Notes: generated by a model not told the origin, from the letters alone. Shown: positions 47,818 to 56,426, counted from the first letter of the stretch. The stretch: 64,000 nucleotides of DNA from Winslowiella arboricola (GCF_025527015.1 NZ_JAODIM010000041.1:372001-436000); one strand, 5' to 3'. Translations and numbers: made by a program.

Positions 47818-47970
47818 TTAAAGATTAATACCCTTCATACCATGATAAGCCATATACAGGCTGACAATGGCGATAAGTAAGCTGGAGAAATAGGGTGCGT
47901 GTCGATCCAAAGTCCCAAAAATGTACCGCCAGTTAAATATATAGCCGAAACACGTCCGGCTACCCAGCAT
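47818..47970 (-). CDS. Possible small membrane protein, 50 residues
   Basis: A short open frame encodes a basic, aromatic-rich N-terminus (GYIFNWRYIFGTLDRHAPYF) and a hydrophobic helix (SSLLIAIVSLYMAYHGM) ending in GMKGINL. GGAG lies about 15 nt upstream, which is far. An overlapping frame starts at 47978 with the same SD at better spacing but encodes a less protein-like 47-residue peptide. I do not recognise either. It lies between glutamate dehydrogenase and the sugar cluster and may be a real small protein. Confidence 0.4.
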   Translation of the reverse strand: MLGSRTCFGYIFNWRYIFGTLDRHAPYFSSLLIAIVSLYMAYHGMKGINL

Positions 47971-48053
47971 CTTGCCATCGTTTTATCTCCATTAAACCCC
48001 AACCCAGATCTCATTTTTGATATTGAGTCGCACAATCAACCTTAAGACCAATT

Positions 48054-48096
48054 GTAATCGATTACTTTAGATGGCAAGTTAAAAGTAATCGATTAC
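48054..48096 (+). promoter_or_regulatory. Two LacI-type operators upstream of the periplasmic TIM-barrel gene
   Basis: The perfect palindrome GTAATCGATTAC occurs at 48054-48065 and 48085-48096, centres 31 bp apart, about 40-80 bp before the gene at 48135. The same 12-mer occurs twice before the MFS gene at the other end of the cluster. The LacI-family regulator at 49025-50005 is the likely binder. Confidence 0.85.
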
Positions 48097-48134
48097 TTTA
48101 ACCATAACCAAGTCAAAAAAAGTTGGAGATCAAT

Positions 48135-48983
48135 ATGCTATCAAGATTTGTGTCTGGCAAACGGCTGTCAGGTTTACTGCTGCTGTTATCGGCATCCACT
48201 CTCTCTGCCATCGCGGCGACCGCGCCGCAGGATCAGATCGCGTTACAGGGCTATACACTGCGTAATGTCGGCTCTCTGGAGCAGCAATACGCCATGGCGC
48301 ATGATACCGGATTTAAGGCGATTGAGATTGTCAGCGATCAGGGCGTCAGCCCGCAGCAATTAAACGCCCTGCTGAACAAGTACCAGCTTAAAGTCACTTC
48401 CGATCATGTTCATCTTGCCGACCTGGAAGCCGGAACGCAGAAAATTATCGATTTTAATCAGGCGATTAATAACCACACCATTATCGTCTCCTGGCTGACG
48501 CTGGATGAGAGACCGGATAGCGCTGAAGGCTGGAAACAGATGGGTCAGCGGCTGGATAAACTTGGCGCAACGCTGAAAAAACAGGGTATGCAGCTGGGTT
48601 ACCATAATCATAATTTTGAAATGAAGAAGTATGGCGGCAAAACCGCGCTGGAAATTATGCTAGATAACGCCAGCGCGCAGAACTTGCAGGTTGAGCTGGA
48701 TGTCGCCTGGGTATCACGCGGTGGTCAGGATCCGGTACGTTTCCTGCAGAAATATCCGGGCCGCATCTTTGCCATTCATGCCAAAGATAATGCCTCCATC
48801 GGCGTACGCGATGATGAGATGAACTTTGCACCGGCGGGCAGCGGTATTCTGGCCTGGAATGAGATTTTACCGGCCGCAGAGAAGGCAGGCACCCGCTGGT
48901 ATATTGTTGAACACGATCTGCCAAAAGATCCGCGTTCTGTTATTACTGCCGGCAAACGTTACTTAGAGAAGACGTTAAAGTAA
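48135..48983 (+). CDS. Secreted sugar isomerase/epimerase-like TIM-barrel protein
   Basis: Xylose-isomerase-like TIM barrel (AP endonuclease family 2 fold) of 282 residues with an N-terminal signal peptide (LSGLLLLLSASTLSAIAAT), so it is exported. Metal-binding-type residues appear in SDHVHLADLE, GYHNHNFEM, QVELDVAW and FAIHAKDN, in the order typical of this fold. The ATG at 48135 follows TTGGAG. It is the only plus-strand gene of the LacI cluster and converges on lacI. A role in trimming an oxidised or keto-sugar substrate in the periplasm is possible but unproven. Confidence 0.82.
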   Translation: MLSRFVSGKRLSGLLLLLSASTLSAIAATAPQDQIALQGYTLRNVGSLEQQYAMAHDTGFKAIEIVSDQGVSPQQLNALLNKYQLKVTSDHVHLADLEAGTQKIIDFNQAINNHTIIVSWLTLDERPDSAEGWKQMGQRLDKLGATLKKQGMQLGYHNHNFEMKKYGGKTALEIMLDNASAQNLQVELDVAWVSRGGQDPVRFLQKYPGRIFAIHAKDNASIGVRDDEMNFAPAGSGILAWNEILPAAEKAGTRWYIVEHDLPKDPRSVITAGKRYLEKTLK

Positions 48984-49024
48984 GATTTTGCCGAACTGGC
49001 TGGCGCGTCTGCCAGCCAGCGGCT

Positions 49025-50005
49025 TCAGGCTGAAGCGCGCTGAATAAAGCGCCAGTCGAGAATTGATTGCTCCGGCTTACTGCCCGGATCATTGATTTTA
49101 CGCAGCAACAGCGTCACCGCCTGCTTACCGATCTCGGTGGTCGGCTGCTCAATAGTGGTTAATTGCGGCGTGGTAATAAAGCCCAGTTCAGTACCGTCGA
49201 AACCTACCACCGCAATATCTTCCGGCACCTTTAATCCGGCCGCGGCAATGGCGGATAACGCCCCCGCAGCCAGCGTATCCGATACAGCAAAAATAGCGTC
49301 AGGCCACTCTGCACTGCGTAACAGATGCTCCGTTTCGCTTTTACCGCTGTCATAATTCAGCTTAGCGGCATAACGGATTTGGCAATAATCATTGCCGCGC
49401 TCGGCCAGCCGTTCGCGATAACCCTTTTCGCGCAGATTGGCATATTTATAGCTCAGATCGTGGTTAATCATCGCAATACGCTGGCGGCCCTGCTGAAGCA
49501 GATAATCAATAATAAAGCGTGAGGCTTCAATATCATTAATCCCCACGGTGGATACCGCCGAGGCGTCATCATATTCGGCGCACTGTACCCAGGGCGCATC
49601 GCCAATCAGATTTTGCAGCTCAGGCAGGGTCGACAGCGCATCCATCGAAATCACGCCGTCGACCATCTTGCCTGACAGCAGTTGCAGGCTGGATTGCGAA
49701 CGCACAATATCGGAACCGGAATTGCACAGCAGAATACGGTAACCATTTTTCTCGGCTTCCGCTTCAATACCCTGCACCACATCGGCACAGAACGGGTTGG
49801 AGATATTTGACACCATCACCAGCAGCATACCGCTACGCGCGGTACGTAACTGACGGGCCAGCAGATTAGGCTGGTAGTTACTGGCTTTAATAGCATCGAG
49901 CACGCGCTGGCGATTACCGGCTTTAACGGTATCAATATTATTCAGTACCCGGGATACCGTTGCCACCGAGACACCGGCCAGGCGGGCAATTTTTTGAATC
50001 GACAT
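49025..50005 (-). CDS. LacI-family transcriptional repressor
   Basis: Repressor of 326 residues, with the LacI HTH and hinge SIQKIARLAGVSVATVSRVLNNIDTVKAGNRQRVLDAI and a periplasmic-binding-protein-like sugar-sensing domain (GMLLVMVSNISNPFCADVVQGIEAEA...). It lies downstream of the MFS-isomerase-dehydrogenase genes on the same strand. The four GTAATCGATTAC palindromes upstream of both cluster promoters are its probable operators. Confidence 0.92.
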   Translation of the reverse strand: MSIQKIARLAGVSVATVSRVLNNIDTVKAGNRQRVLDAIKASNYQPNLLARQLRTARSGMLLVMVSNISNPFCADVVQGIEAEAEKNGYRILLCNSGSDIVRSQSSLQLLSGKMVDGVISMDALSTLPELQNLIGDAPWVQCAEYDDASAVSTVGINDIEASRFIIDYLLQQGRQRIAMINHDLSYKYANLREKGYRERLAERGNDYCQIRYAAKLNYDSGKSETEHLLRSAEWPDAIFAVSDTLAAGALSAIAAAGLKVPEDIAVVGFDGTELGFITTPQLTTIEQPTTEIGKQAVTLLLRKINDPGSKPEQSILDWRFIQRASA

Positions 50006-50118
50006 ACTCGAGGCTATCTCACGCTAATCCACTGATTGCGACAGAATAACACAGTTCATCCGGCGCTAAACCCGCCGCTTATTCCAGTAAACGGCGGGCG
50101 ATATTAAGCGTGCATCAA

Positions 50119-51270
50119 TTACTGGCTCACTTCAATCCAGCGCTGCTGGCGATGGCTTTGCACAATGGCATCGATAATAAACATAATCTGCGCGCCATCA
50201 TCGAAAGTGGCAAATTCCGCCGCATCGACGCCCGGCTGTTTTTCCGCCGCAATATACTGATAAAACTTCAGCAGCATATTTTTAAACGCATCGGGCCAGC
50301 CTTCAATATGACCACCAGGAAAATGCACCGAGCCTTGTACATCGGCATTCAGCTGCGCAGGATCGTCAGTTAATAACTGATTAGCCTGGTTACGCGCGCC
50401 TACCCACAGATTTTGCGGCACTTCCTGATCCCAGCACAGCGACTTTTCGCTGCCGTTAATTTCAAACAGCAGCCGGTTTTTACGCCCGGCACTGACCTGC
50501 GACACATTAAAGGCGCCGCGACTGCCATCATCAAATTTCAGCAGCACCGAGGCAAAGTCTTCGGTCACCACCGGCTTCAGATCATACTCCTGCTGCGCGT
50601 GGTCAGCACCAAAGGTGGTCGCGCCATTTTTCGCCGCTTTACGCTGCGGATGCACGATCGAGAAATCGGCCATCACCGCAACGATCTTGCGCCCGGTAAC
50701 AAACTGCAGTGTATCGCACCAGTGCGAGCCGATATCGGCCACTGCGCGCGATTCACCACCAACTTCAGGTTCAATCCGCCAGTTGTAATCGGTATCCAGT
50801 AGCATCCAGTCCTGGAAATAGCCCCCATGCACGGCAAACAGTCGGCCAATTTCGTTCTGCCGTATCATACTGGCCGCCTGCTGCACCATGGCGAACTGGC
50901 GATAGACAAAGCTGACGCCATGCACCACGCCATACTGTTGCGCCAGTGCCAGCAGATGGCGCGCCTCATCGCTGGTCATACATAACGGTTTCTCCGAGAA
51001 CACATGTTTCCCGGCGCGAATAATTTTCTCATTGATGGCGGCATGCAGCGCATTCGGCGTGCAGTTATGCACCACCTGCAACCCCGGATGCGCCAGCAGC
51101 TGCTCAATGCTGCCGTAAGCATGGGGAATATGCAGCTGCTGCGCTTTTAGCTGCGCGGATTCAATGGCGTGATCCGCCAGCGCCACCACATTGACAAACC
51201 CCAGCCGACGCATGGCTTCAATATGCGCCGGGCCAATAAATCCCGAACCGATAATGCCCACATTAATCAC
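50119..51270 (-). CDS. Gfo/Idh/MocA-family sugar dehydrogenase
   Basis: NAD(P)-dependent oxidoreductase of 383 residues. The N-terminal Rossmann motif is VGIIGSGFIGPAHIEAMRRLG, followed by the family block SEKPLCMTSDEARHLL with the catalytic-region EKP (about residues 94-96), and a C-terminal alpha/beta domain. Its start overlaps the end of the upstream isomerase gene by 8 bp. It probably oxidises a sugar or inositol-like alcohol, possibly making or using 3-keto sugars. Confidence 0.88.
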   Translation of the reverse strand: MINVGIIGSGFIGPAHIEAMRRLGFVNVVALADHAIESAQLKAQQLHIPHAYGSIEQLLAHPGLQVVHNCTPNALHAAINEKIIRAGKHVFSEKPLCMTSDEARHLLALAQQYGVVHGVSFVYRQFAMVQQAASMIRQNEIGRLFAVHGGYFQDWMLLDTDYNWRIEPEVGGESRAVADIGSHWCDTLQFVTGRKIVAVMADFSIVHPQRKAAKNGATTFGADHAQQEYDLKPVVTEDFASVLLKFDDGSRGAFNVSQVSAGRKNRLLFEINGSEKSLCWDQEVPQNLWVGARNQANQLLTDDPAQLNADVQGSVHFPGGHIEGWPDAFKNMLLKFYQYIAAEKQPGVDAAEFATFDDGAQIMFIIDAIVQSHRQQRWIEVSQ

Positions 51271-52339
51271 GGCTTTGCTCCTCTGGCGCTAAGCCCAGCA
51301 CAGCACGCATCTGCGCGCGGTCATCGGAAGTGACGGCAAAGTCGTCAAACGCGCGAGCGGCAACCGGGATAATCTGTTGCCGGATAAATTCAGCGCCTTC
51401 ACGCGCGCCGCATTCGCCATCTTTCAGGCAGCACTCCCACTCCAGCACCGCCCAGCCGGCGAAATCATACTGCGCCAGCTTGCTGAAAATAGCTTTAAAA
51501 TCGATTTGTCCGTCACCTGGCGAGCGGAAACGGCCCGCGCGTTCAATCCACGGCTGATAGCCGCCATACACGCCGCTTCTGGCGGTTGGATTAAACTCCG
51601 CGTCTTTGACGTGGAAGGCTTTGATACGCTGATGGTAAATATCGATAAAGCCGAGGTAATCCATCTGTTGCAGATGCATATGGCTGGGGTCGTAGAGAAT
51701 ATTGCAGCGCGGATGGTTATCGACCAGCGCCAGAAAGCGCTCAAAAGTGACGCCATCATGCAGATCCTCACCAGGATGCAGCTCGAAACAGAGATCAACG
51801 CCCTGCTGCTCAAAGCAGTCGAGAATCGGACGCCATAAGTGCGCCAGCTCAGCAAAGGCTTCATTAAGCAGATTCTCTTTGCGCGGCGGCCACGGATAGA
51901 AATAGGGCCATGCCAGCGCGCCGGAAAAGGTGGCATGCGCGGTTAATCCCAGCCGTGCAGAAGCCGATGCCGCCAGCTTTAACGCATTAATCGCCCACTG
52001 CTGGCGCGCCTGCGGATCGGCACGGTACTGCGGCGGCGCAAAATCGTTAAACGCTGCGTCATAGGCGGGATGGACCGCCACTAACTGACCTTCCAGATGC
52101 GTCGACAGCTCGCTGATGACCAGGCCCTGTGACGCCAGCACGCCGCTGACTTCATCACAGTAGGTCTGGCTGGTCGCGGCACGTTGCAGATCGAAAATAT
52201 GGGGATGATTACAGGGGATTTGCACGGCTTTAAAGCCTAATCCGGCCGCCCATGCGGCCAGACTATCCAGCGTATTAAACGGCGCCTGATCGCTGATAAA
52301 TTGCGACAGGAAAATGCCCGGACCTTTTAACGTTTTCAT
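51263..52339 (-). CDS. Cytoplasmic sugar phosphate isomerase/epimerase (TIM barrel)
   Basis: Xylose-isomerase-like TIM barrel of 358 residues without signal peptide, the larger cytoplasmic relative of the exported protein at 48135. Metal-binding-type residues appear in ELHPGEDLHDG, NILYDPSHMHLQQMDY, KAFHVKDAEF and WAVLEWECCLKDG. It lies 14 bp after the MFS gene and overlaps the dehydrogenase, making one operon. Confidence 0.87.
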   Translation of the reverse strand: MKTLKGPGIFLSQFISDQAPFNTLDSLAAWAAGLGFKAVQIPCNHPHIFDLQRAATSQTYCDEVSGVLASQGLVISELSTHLEGQLVAVHPAYDAAFNDFAPPQYRADPQARQQWAINALKLAASASARLGLTAHATFSGALAWPYFYPWPPRKENLLNEAFAELAHLWRPILDCFEQQGVDLCFELHPGEDLHDGVTFERFLALVDNHPRCNILYDPSHMHLQQMDYLGFIDIYHQRIKAFHVKDAEFNPTARSGVYGGYQPWIERAGRFRSPGDGQIDFKAIFSKLAQYDFAGWAVLEWECCLKDGECGAREGAEFIRQQIIPVAARAFDDFAVTSDDRAQMRAVLGLAPEEQSRD

Positions 52340-52353
52340 ACTACCTCCAACAA

Positions 52354-53610
52354 TTACGTTCTGGCCCCGGTCGGATCGCGGTATTTAAACGACAGCATAA
52401 AGATCACCGCGATAATGGCGGCAGCGATCGCCGGGATCCACCAGAACGTGGCCCAGCTTTGCAGCGAAGATGCAGCGCCGGGGGCGAACAGTGAGTTGTA
52501 CAATGCGCCCGAAATTTGCGAGCCAAAAAACATGCCAATACCGTAGGTAAACATCAGGATCAGGCTTTGCGCCTGGCCCTTAATTTTTTCCCCCGCCACG
52601 CGGTCGGTATAGATAAAGCCAATCACAAAGAAGAAGTCATAACAGATGCCGTGAATAATAATTCCGGCGTACAGCAGCCAGCGATACTCCTCGTTAATGC
52701 CGATGGCGAACATCGCATAGCGCACAAACCACGCCACCATCCCGGCCAGCAGCATATATTTCACCCCCAGCCTTCTGAACAGCAGCGGGATAATTAACAT
52801 AAACAGGATTTCAGACATCTGACCGAAGGACATAACGGTACTGACGTTCTGCACGCCGACATCCGCCAGGAAGGAGGCGGTATAAGCGTAATAAGTGCCG
52901 AGAGGAATCGAGATCAGCATCGCGCAGATCATAAAGATCAGAAAATGGCGCTGTTTTAACAGAGCGAAGGCATCGGCGCAGAACAGATCGCGCAGCGCCA
53001 GTTTTTGCCCTTTCGCCGGCGCTGGCGTATGCGGCAACGTCAGGCTGTAAATCGCCAGTAACACCGAGCAACCCGCCGCGACATGGAAAATCGAGACACT
53101 GGCGGAGAGTCCGAGCATACCGATACACACCCCGGCGACAATCCAGCCAATGGTGCCGAAGACACGCACTACCGGGAAACTGCGGTCGCTGTTGGCGAGG
53201 CTGTGGAAAGCAATATTATTGGTCAGCGCCAGCGTTGGCATAAAGCACAGGGTATAAGCAAACAGCAGCGCGATAAGCTGAGTGCCGTTTTCATCGATTA
53301 ACGCCTGCGGCACAAACCACAGAATAATGCCGCCGAGCAGATGCAGCGCCGCCACCACCTTTTGCGAAGCAAAGAAGCGGTCGACCACCATGCCGAGGAC
53401 AAAAGGCGACAGAATGGTGGCGATCGGTCCGGCGGAAAAGGCGTCGCCGATCAGATGGGAAAGATTGTGCTGCGTCATCACCAGACCCAGCGTGACCGAC
53501 CAGGAACCCCAGATAAAGAACTCTAAAAACATCATCAACGCCAGTCTTGGTACTACCATCACACCGCGTTGGGCGTTCACTGCACTGTTGCTGTCCACTG
53601 AAGAAACCAT
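52354..53610 (-). CDS. MFS transporter, nucleoside:H+ symporter type
   Basis: Twelve-helix carrier of 418 residues in the NupG/XapB (NHS) group: LALMMFLEFFIWGSWSVTLGLVM at the start, ALTNNIAFHSLANSDRSFPVVRVFGTIGWIVAG near residue 130 and YDFFFVIGFIYTDRVAGEKIKGQAQSLILMFTYGIG near 320 are typical. First gene of the operon, behind two operators. In such clusters NHS-type carriers often import glycosides or their derivatives rather than nucleosides. Confidence 0.88.
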   Translation of the reverse strand: MVSSVDSNSAVNAQRGVMVVPRLALMMFLEFFIWGSWSVTLGLVMTQHNLSHLIGDAFSAGPIATILSPFVLGMVVDRFFASQKVVAALHLLGGIILWFVPQALIDENGTQLIALLFAYTLCFMPTLALTNNIAFHSLANSDRSFPVVRVFGTIGWIVAGVCIGMLGLSASVSIFHVAAGCSVLLAIYSLTLPHTPAPAKGQKLALRDLFCADAFALLKQRHFLIFMICAMLISIPLGTYYAYTASFLADVGVQNVSTVMSFGQMSEILFMLIIPLLFRRLGVKYMLLAGMVAWFVRYAMFAIGINEEYRWLLYAGIIIHGICYDFFFVIGFIYTDRVAGEKIKGQAQSLILMFTYGIGMFFGSQISGALYNSLFAPGAASSLQSWATFWWIPAIAAAIIAVIFMLSFKYRDPTGART

Positions 53611-53626
53611 GATGGCCTCGCTAAAA

Positions 53627-53670
53627 GTAATCGATTACAATTATGCCTGAGACAGAATGTAATCGATTAC
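53627..53670 (-). promoter_or_regulatory. Two LacI-type operators upstream of the MFS-isomerase-dehydrogenase operon
   Basis: Perfect GTAATCGATTAC palindromes at 53627-53638 and 53659-53670, centres 32 bp apart, 17-60 bp before the MFS start at 53610. They mirror the pair at 48054-48096, giving both transcripts the same double operator. Confidence 0.85.
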
Positions 53671-53868
53671 TTTTACGCTTGTCTGGCGCGTGTTAACAAA
53701 ATGAGAGAGTAGTCACATTAATCGTTGCGCCGGACATTGGCCCCATTCAGCGCCAGCATCGCTAGCGAAGCCGCTGATGGGGTTCATTAATCATTAGCCT
53801 AATCACAAATTGCAATTTACTATCGTCGGTTAACCAGTTAGCGGCGAATAAGGGAGAGAGTAAACTGC

Positions 53869-54837
53869 ATGACATCGTTAAACGATCTGGATTTGCGCCA
53901 GCTGGAAGCCTTCTCGACGGTCATCTCAGCCGGAAGCGTCACTGCCGCAGCCAGAGTGCTCAACCGTTCGCAGCCTGCCGTCACGCGTCTGATTCAGGAT
54001 CTCGAAGCATCGCTGGGTTATGCGCTGTTTGTGCGTAACGGTCCGCGAATTCATCCCACCGAGCAGGCGCTTAAACTGCATCAGTATGTGGAAAAAGCCC
54101 TGCTGTCTCTGCAGCAGATTCGTCTGCGCGCGCAGGAGATTGGTCAGGCAGGAGAAAAACCGCTGATTATCGCGGCCACCCCGGCGATGTCATCAGGTTT
54201 GCTGCCAGCGGCGCTGGCAAAGCTGTCACTCAGTTCGATGGTGCAGATTATCAGTGACTCCGCTGAGCAAACGGCGCACGCGGTAATTACCGGTGAAGCC
54301 GATATTGCCATCAGCAGCCTGCCGCTGGAGCATCATGCGGTGAATCTGCACTGGATCGGCCAGTCGCGCTGCGTGCTGGCGCTGCATGAATCCGATGCCT
54401 TAGCGGCGAAAAACACCATCAGTTTTGACGATCTGGCCAGCTGCTCGCTGGTGGCGCCGCATAACCCGTGGCGTCTGCGTCGTCGCTTTGACAAAGCGCT
54501 GGCGAAGCAGAAAGTGCGGCCGACAACCGTGGTGGAAACCAACTCTTCAGCCAATATTCTTGCCTGCGTACGCGCCGGACTGGGCGTGGCGATCCTCGAA
54601 CCGGTTACCGCTTATGGTCTGCCGGTCAAAGATGTGGTGATCCGCGAGCTGGACGTCGATATTCCCTATTATTTCGGCGTGGTGACGCCGCTGGGCAGTG
54701 CGCCCAATCCGCGGTTGCTGGCGTTAATCGAGGCATTAAGTGAAGTCGCATCATCGATGCTGCCAGCCTTTCAGCGACTCGCGCCCGGCGAGCATCAGCG
54801 GGTGATGCAGCAGTTAACCAAGGGGGCTAAGGACTGA
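53869..54837 (+). CDS. LysR-type regulator with altered C-terminus
   Basis: LysR protein of 322 residues, with HTH LDLRQLEAFSTVISAGSVTAAARVLNRSQPAVTRLIQDLE and an effector domain. The last residues before the stop lie in a 31-bp stretch (54791-54821) that is repeated exactly at 56661-56691. In the second copy the same frame continues Lys-Glu-Lys-stop, which looks like the original end of the gene, while here it reads Gly-Ala-Lys-Asp. The gene thus appears to have had its 3' end displaced by an insertion but remains intact. Target unknown. Confidence 0.87.
   Translation: MTSLNDLDLRQLEAFSTVISAGSVTAAARVLNRSQPAVTRLIQDLEASLGYALFVRNGPRIHPTEQALKLHQYVEKALLSLQQIRLRAQEIGQAGEKPLIIAATPAMSSGLLPAALAKLSLSSMVQIISDSAEQTAHAVITGEADIAISSLPLEHHAVNLHWIGQSRCVLALHESDALAAKNTISFDDLASCSLVAPHNPWRLRRRFDKALAKQKVRPTTVVETNSSANILACVRAGLGVAILEPVTAYGLPVKDVVIRELDVDIPYYFGVVTPLGSAPNPRLLALIEALSEVASSMLPAFQRLAPGEHQRVMQQLTKGAKD
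54791..54821. repeat. 31-bp direct repeat, left copy (in lysR 3' end)
   Basis: Identical over 31 bp to 56661-56691, same orientation. Inside it GCATCA-N5-TGATGC is a perfect dyad. The two copies bracket the 1.84-kb islet 2. A 9-bp sequence TGATGGTGC follows this copy at 54835-54843 and precedes the right copy at 56638-56646. Confidence 0.9.
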
Positions 54838-54858
54838 TGGTGCGGCTTTCGCTGCACA

Positions 54859-55284
54859 TTAAGTGAAGTCATACACCACCTGGACGATCACTGTTTTTTC
54901 GCCTTTGAGCCTGCCAACATAAACCGTTTCTTGCGGATCAGCGCCTCTCCAGCACACCAATTCTTCATCGCATTCACTCTGTCTTTGGTATCCAGCTAAA
55001 GTTAACCAGGCATCAATTTTGCCAGTGTCTTCGCTATCATAAAATTTAATGGCATAGACATGCGTAGCGGGGCCTGTCACATTGGCGAAATCAAAGTCAT
55101 ACCGATCAGAGATGCGAGGCATTTTCTTCAATATATCGGGAGTGTAGAAGTTGTACTCTCTACTATCTTGCTCGGTGTAATGTGCGTTACCAGCAAACTC
55201 CATCTCAATATATGGCCAGGTATATGCAAGTGCAGCAACCGCCATAACTACTACGACAATAACCACTTTGATTGATTTACGCAT
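54859..55284 (-). CDS. Membrane-anchored/periplasmic small protein, immunity-like (islet 2)
   Basis: A 141-residue protein with an N-terminal hydrophobic segment (MRKSIKVVIVVVVMAVAALAYTWPYI) that anchors or exports it, and a soluble domain with two Cys (SECDEELVCWRG) and VIVQVVYDFT at the end. AAGGAGGG lies before the ATG at 55284. Its start overlaps the stop of the upstream gene by 8 bp, so it is translationally coupled. I do not recognise a family. A small exported partner tightly coupled to a leaderless larger gene is the usual plan of secreted-effector immunity pairs; this role is inferred. Confidence 0.65.
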   Translation of the reverse strand: MRKSIKVVIVVVVMAVAALAYTWPYIEMEFAGNAHYTEQDSREYNFYTPDILKKMPRISDRYDFDFANVTGPATHVYAIKFYDSEDTGKIDAWLTLAGYQRQSECDEELVCWRGADPQETVYVGRLKGEKTVIVQVVYDFT

Positions 55285-55978
55285 AAGGGAGCGACCCTCC
55301 TTTTGCTCTGTCCATATATGAACCATCAGCTGAGGCGACACCAACTATATCTGAGTGAAAATCAGTCCATGGTCTGACTGTTTGCATAAAATTCGGCAGT
55401 ACTCCCCTACGTGGCATCGAACGAGGAAATTTTTCAGGGTCCGGGAATAGTAACGGCGAGAACGTCTCATTCTTCCAGGAGCCAATCTTGCCATAATAAT
55501 CCCATCGTTTTAGTACTTCTTCCTTGCTGACCGGCCGCAGCATTTCGAATGGGTTTTGTATTGATACTACGCGGTAAAAGCCGAGGAGATTGGAAACCAG
55601 ATCCTCTCCACTAAATCCACTATCGGTGGCGAAATTTATTGGGAATGATGCCTGCAAGCCTTCAAATTTTCGTGCCAATGACATCATCATAGCTAGCGCA
55701 ATGCTCTGGCGTTCGCAGTGAGTCCGGCCGCGCTTAATTCGCCAGGTAATGAATTTGCCCATTTTGACGAATCGTGATGGGTCGACCATGGATTGAGAGT
55801 AGGTAATGTCGTACCGGTCCTGACCTGAAGACTCGCCCATTTCAATCAGGCGCAGCAATTTTCGAATGTCAGTACCTTGCGCGTGCCCAAGGTCAATCCA
55901 ACCCAAAACTTCCGTATAGATCAGGCCGTATTTCAGGTGGCTTTGCCGACCATCTAAAATGTCGCTTCGCTTGCTCAT
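55277..55978 (-). CDS. Uncharacterised leaderless protein, possibly DUF4056-like (islet 2)
   Basis: A 233-residue protein without signal peptide or membrane helix. Blocks such as GLIYTEVLGWIDLGHAQGTDIRKLL (about residues 18-42) and FATDSGFSGEDLVSNLLGFYRVV (about 115-137) recall DUF4056 proteins, but the match is from memory and the product is shorter than I expect. The invariant-looking Asp/His in WIDLGHAQGTD could be catalytic. AAGGAGG precedes the ATG. It is the first gene of a two-gene coupled unit with the anchored protein downstream. Candidate secreted effector; unproven. Confidence 0.55.
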   Translation of the reverse strand: MSKRSDILDGRQSHLKYGLIYTEVLGWIDLGHAQGTDIRKLLRLIEMGESSGQDRYDITYSQSMVDPSRFVKMGKFITWRIKRGRTHCERQSIALAMMMSLARKFEGLQASFPINFATDSGFSGEDLVSNLLGFYRVVSIQNPFEMLRPVSKEEVLKRWDYYGKIGSWKNETFSPLLFPDPEKFPRSMPRRGVLPNFMQTVRPWTDFHSDIVGVASADGSYMDRAKGGSLPYA

Positions 55979-56087
55979 CCTGAGCCTCCTTCCCTGTTCA
56001 CCTTAGTATGAAATAATCATCTTTCGATGTTTGCATTTTACACAACCGGACCTGAAACATTAATTTTTATGCGGTATCAGTAAAAAT

Positions 56088-56426
56088 TTAGTTAGACACG
56101 CGCTGGCGTGAGGTAAACCGCCAGCATTTCCAGGCTAGCGGCACTGGCGTGATAATCCAAAATACGGCGATACCGAACGCAATGGCCAGTACTTCAATTG
56201 CACCCGTCTCAGGCTCGAAAAACATCAGGTAGATACCTGCCGCAACCATCATCAGAATACCCGCGCCCCCCCCCCAAAAACGTTTGCTCAAATCAGCAAC
56301 CAGAGACGAATATGATTCAGTATCTTCATGTGTTCTGGATAAGACGCTGTTCAGACGAGCAATATTTTTGTCGCTGAACCCATTATTTCGCAGAACTTCT
56401 TCAGTCACTGTATTATTCATCTGCAT
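56088..56426 (-). CDS. Small two-helix membrane protein, islet 2, with a G10 tract
   Basis: A 112-residue protein: soluble N-terminal part (NNTVTEEVLRNNGFSDKNIARLNSVLSRT), two hydrophobic helices (about residues 53-70 and 74-92) and a basic end (PLAWKCWRFTSRQRVSN). It shares layout and motifs with the protein at 24394-24747. The coding strand contains ten consecutive G (56266-56275 on the plus strand reads as C), encoding the Gly-rich FWGGGAG; loss or gain of one base would truncate the protein. It is 109 bp upstream of the two-gene unit on the same strand. Confidence 0.62.
   Translation of the reverse strand: MQMNNTVTEEVLRNNGFSDKNIARLNSVLSRTHEDTESYSSLVADLSKRFWGGGAGILMMVAAGIYLMFFEPETGAIEVLAIAFGIAVFWIITPVPLAWKCWRFTSRQRVSN

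Noticed and set aside
47835..48035. 66-residue minus-strand open frame
   Set aside because: It starts without an SD and its C-terminal half is less protein-like than the overlapping 50-residue frame.
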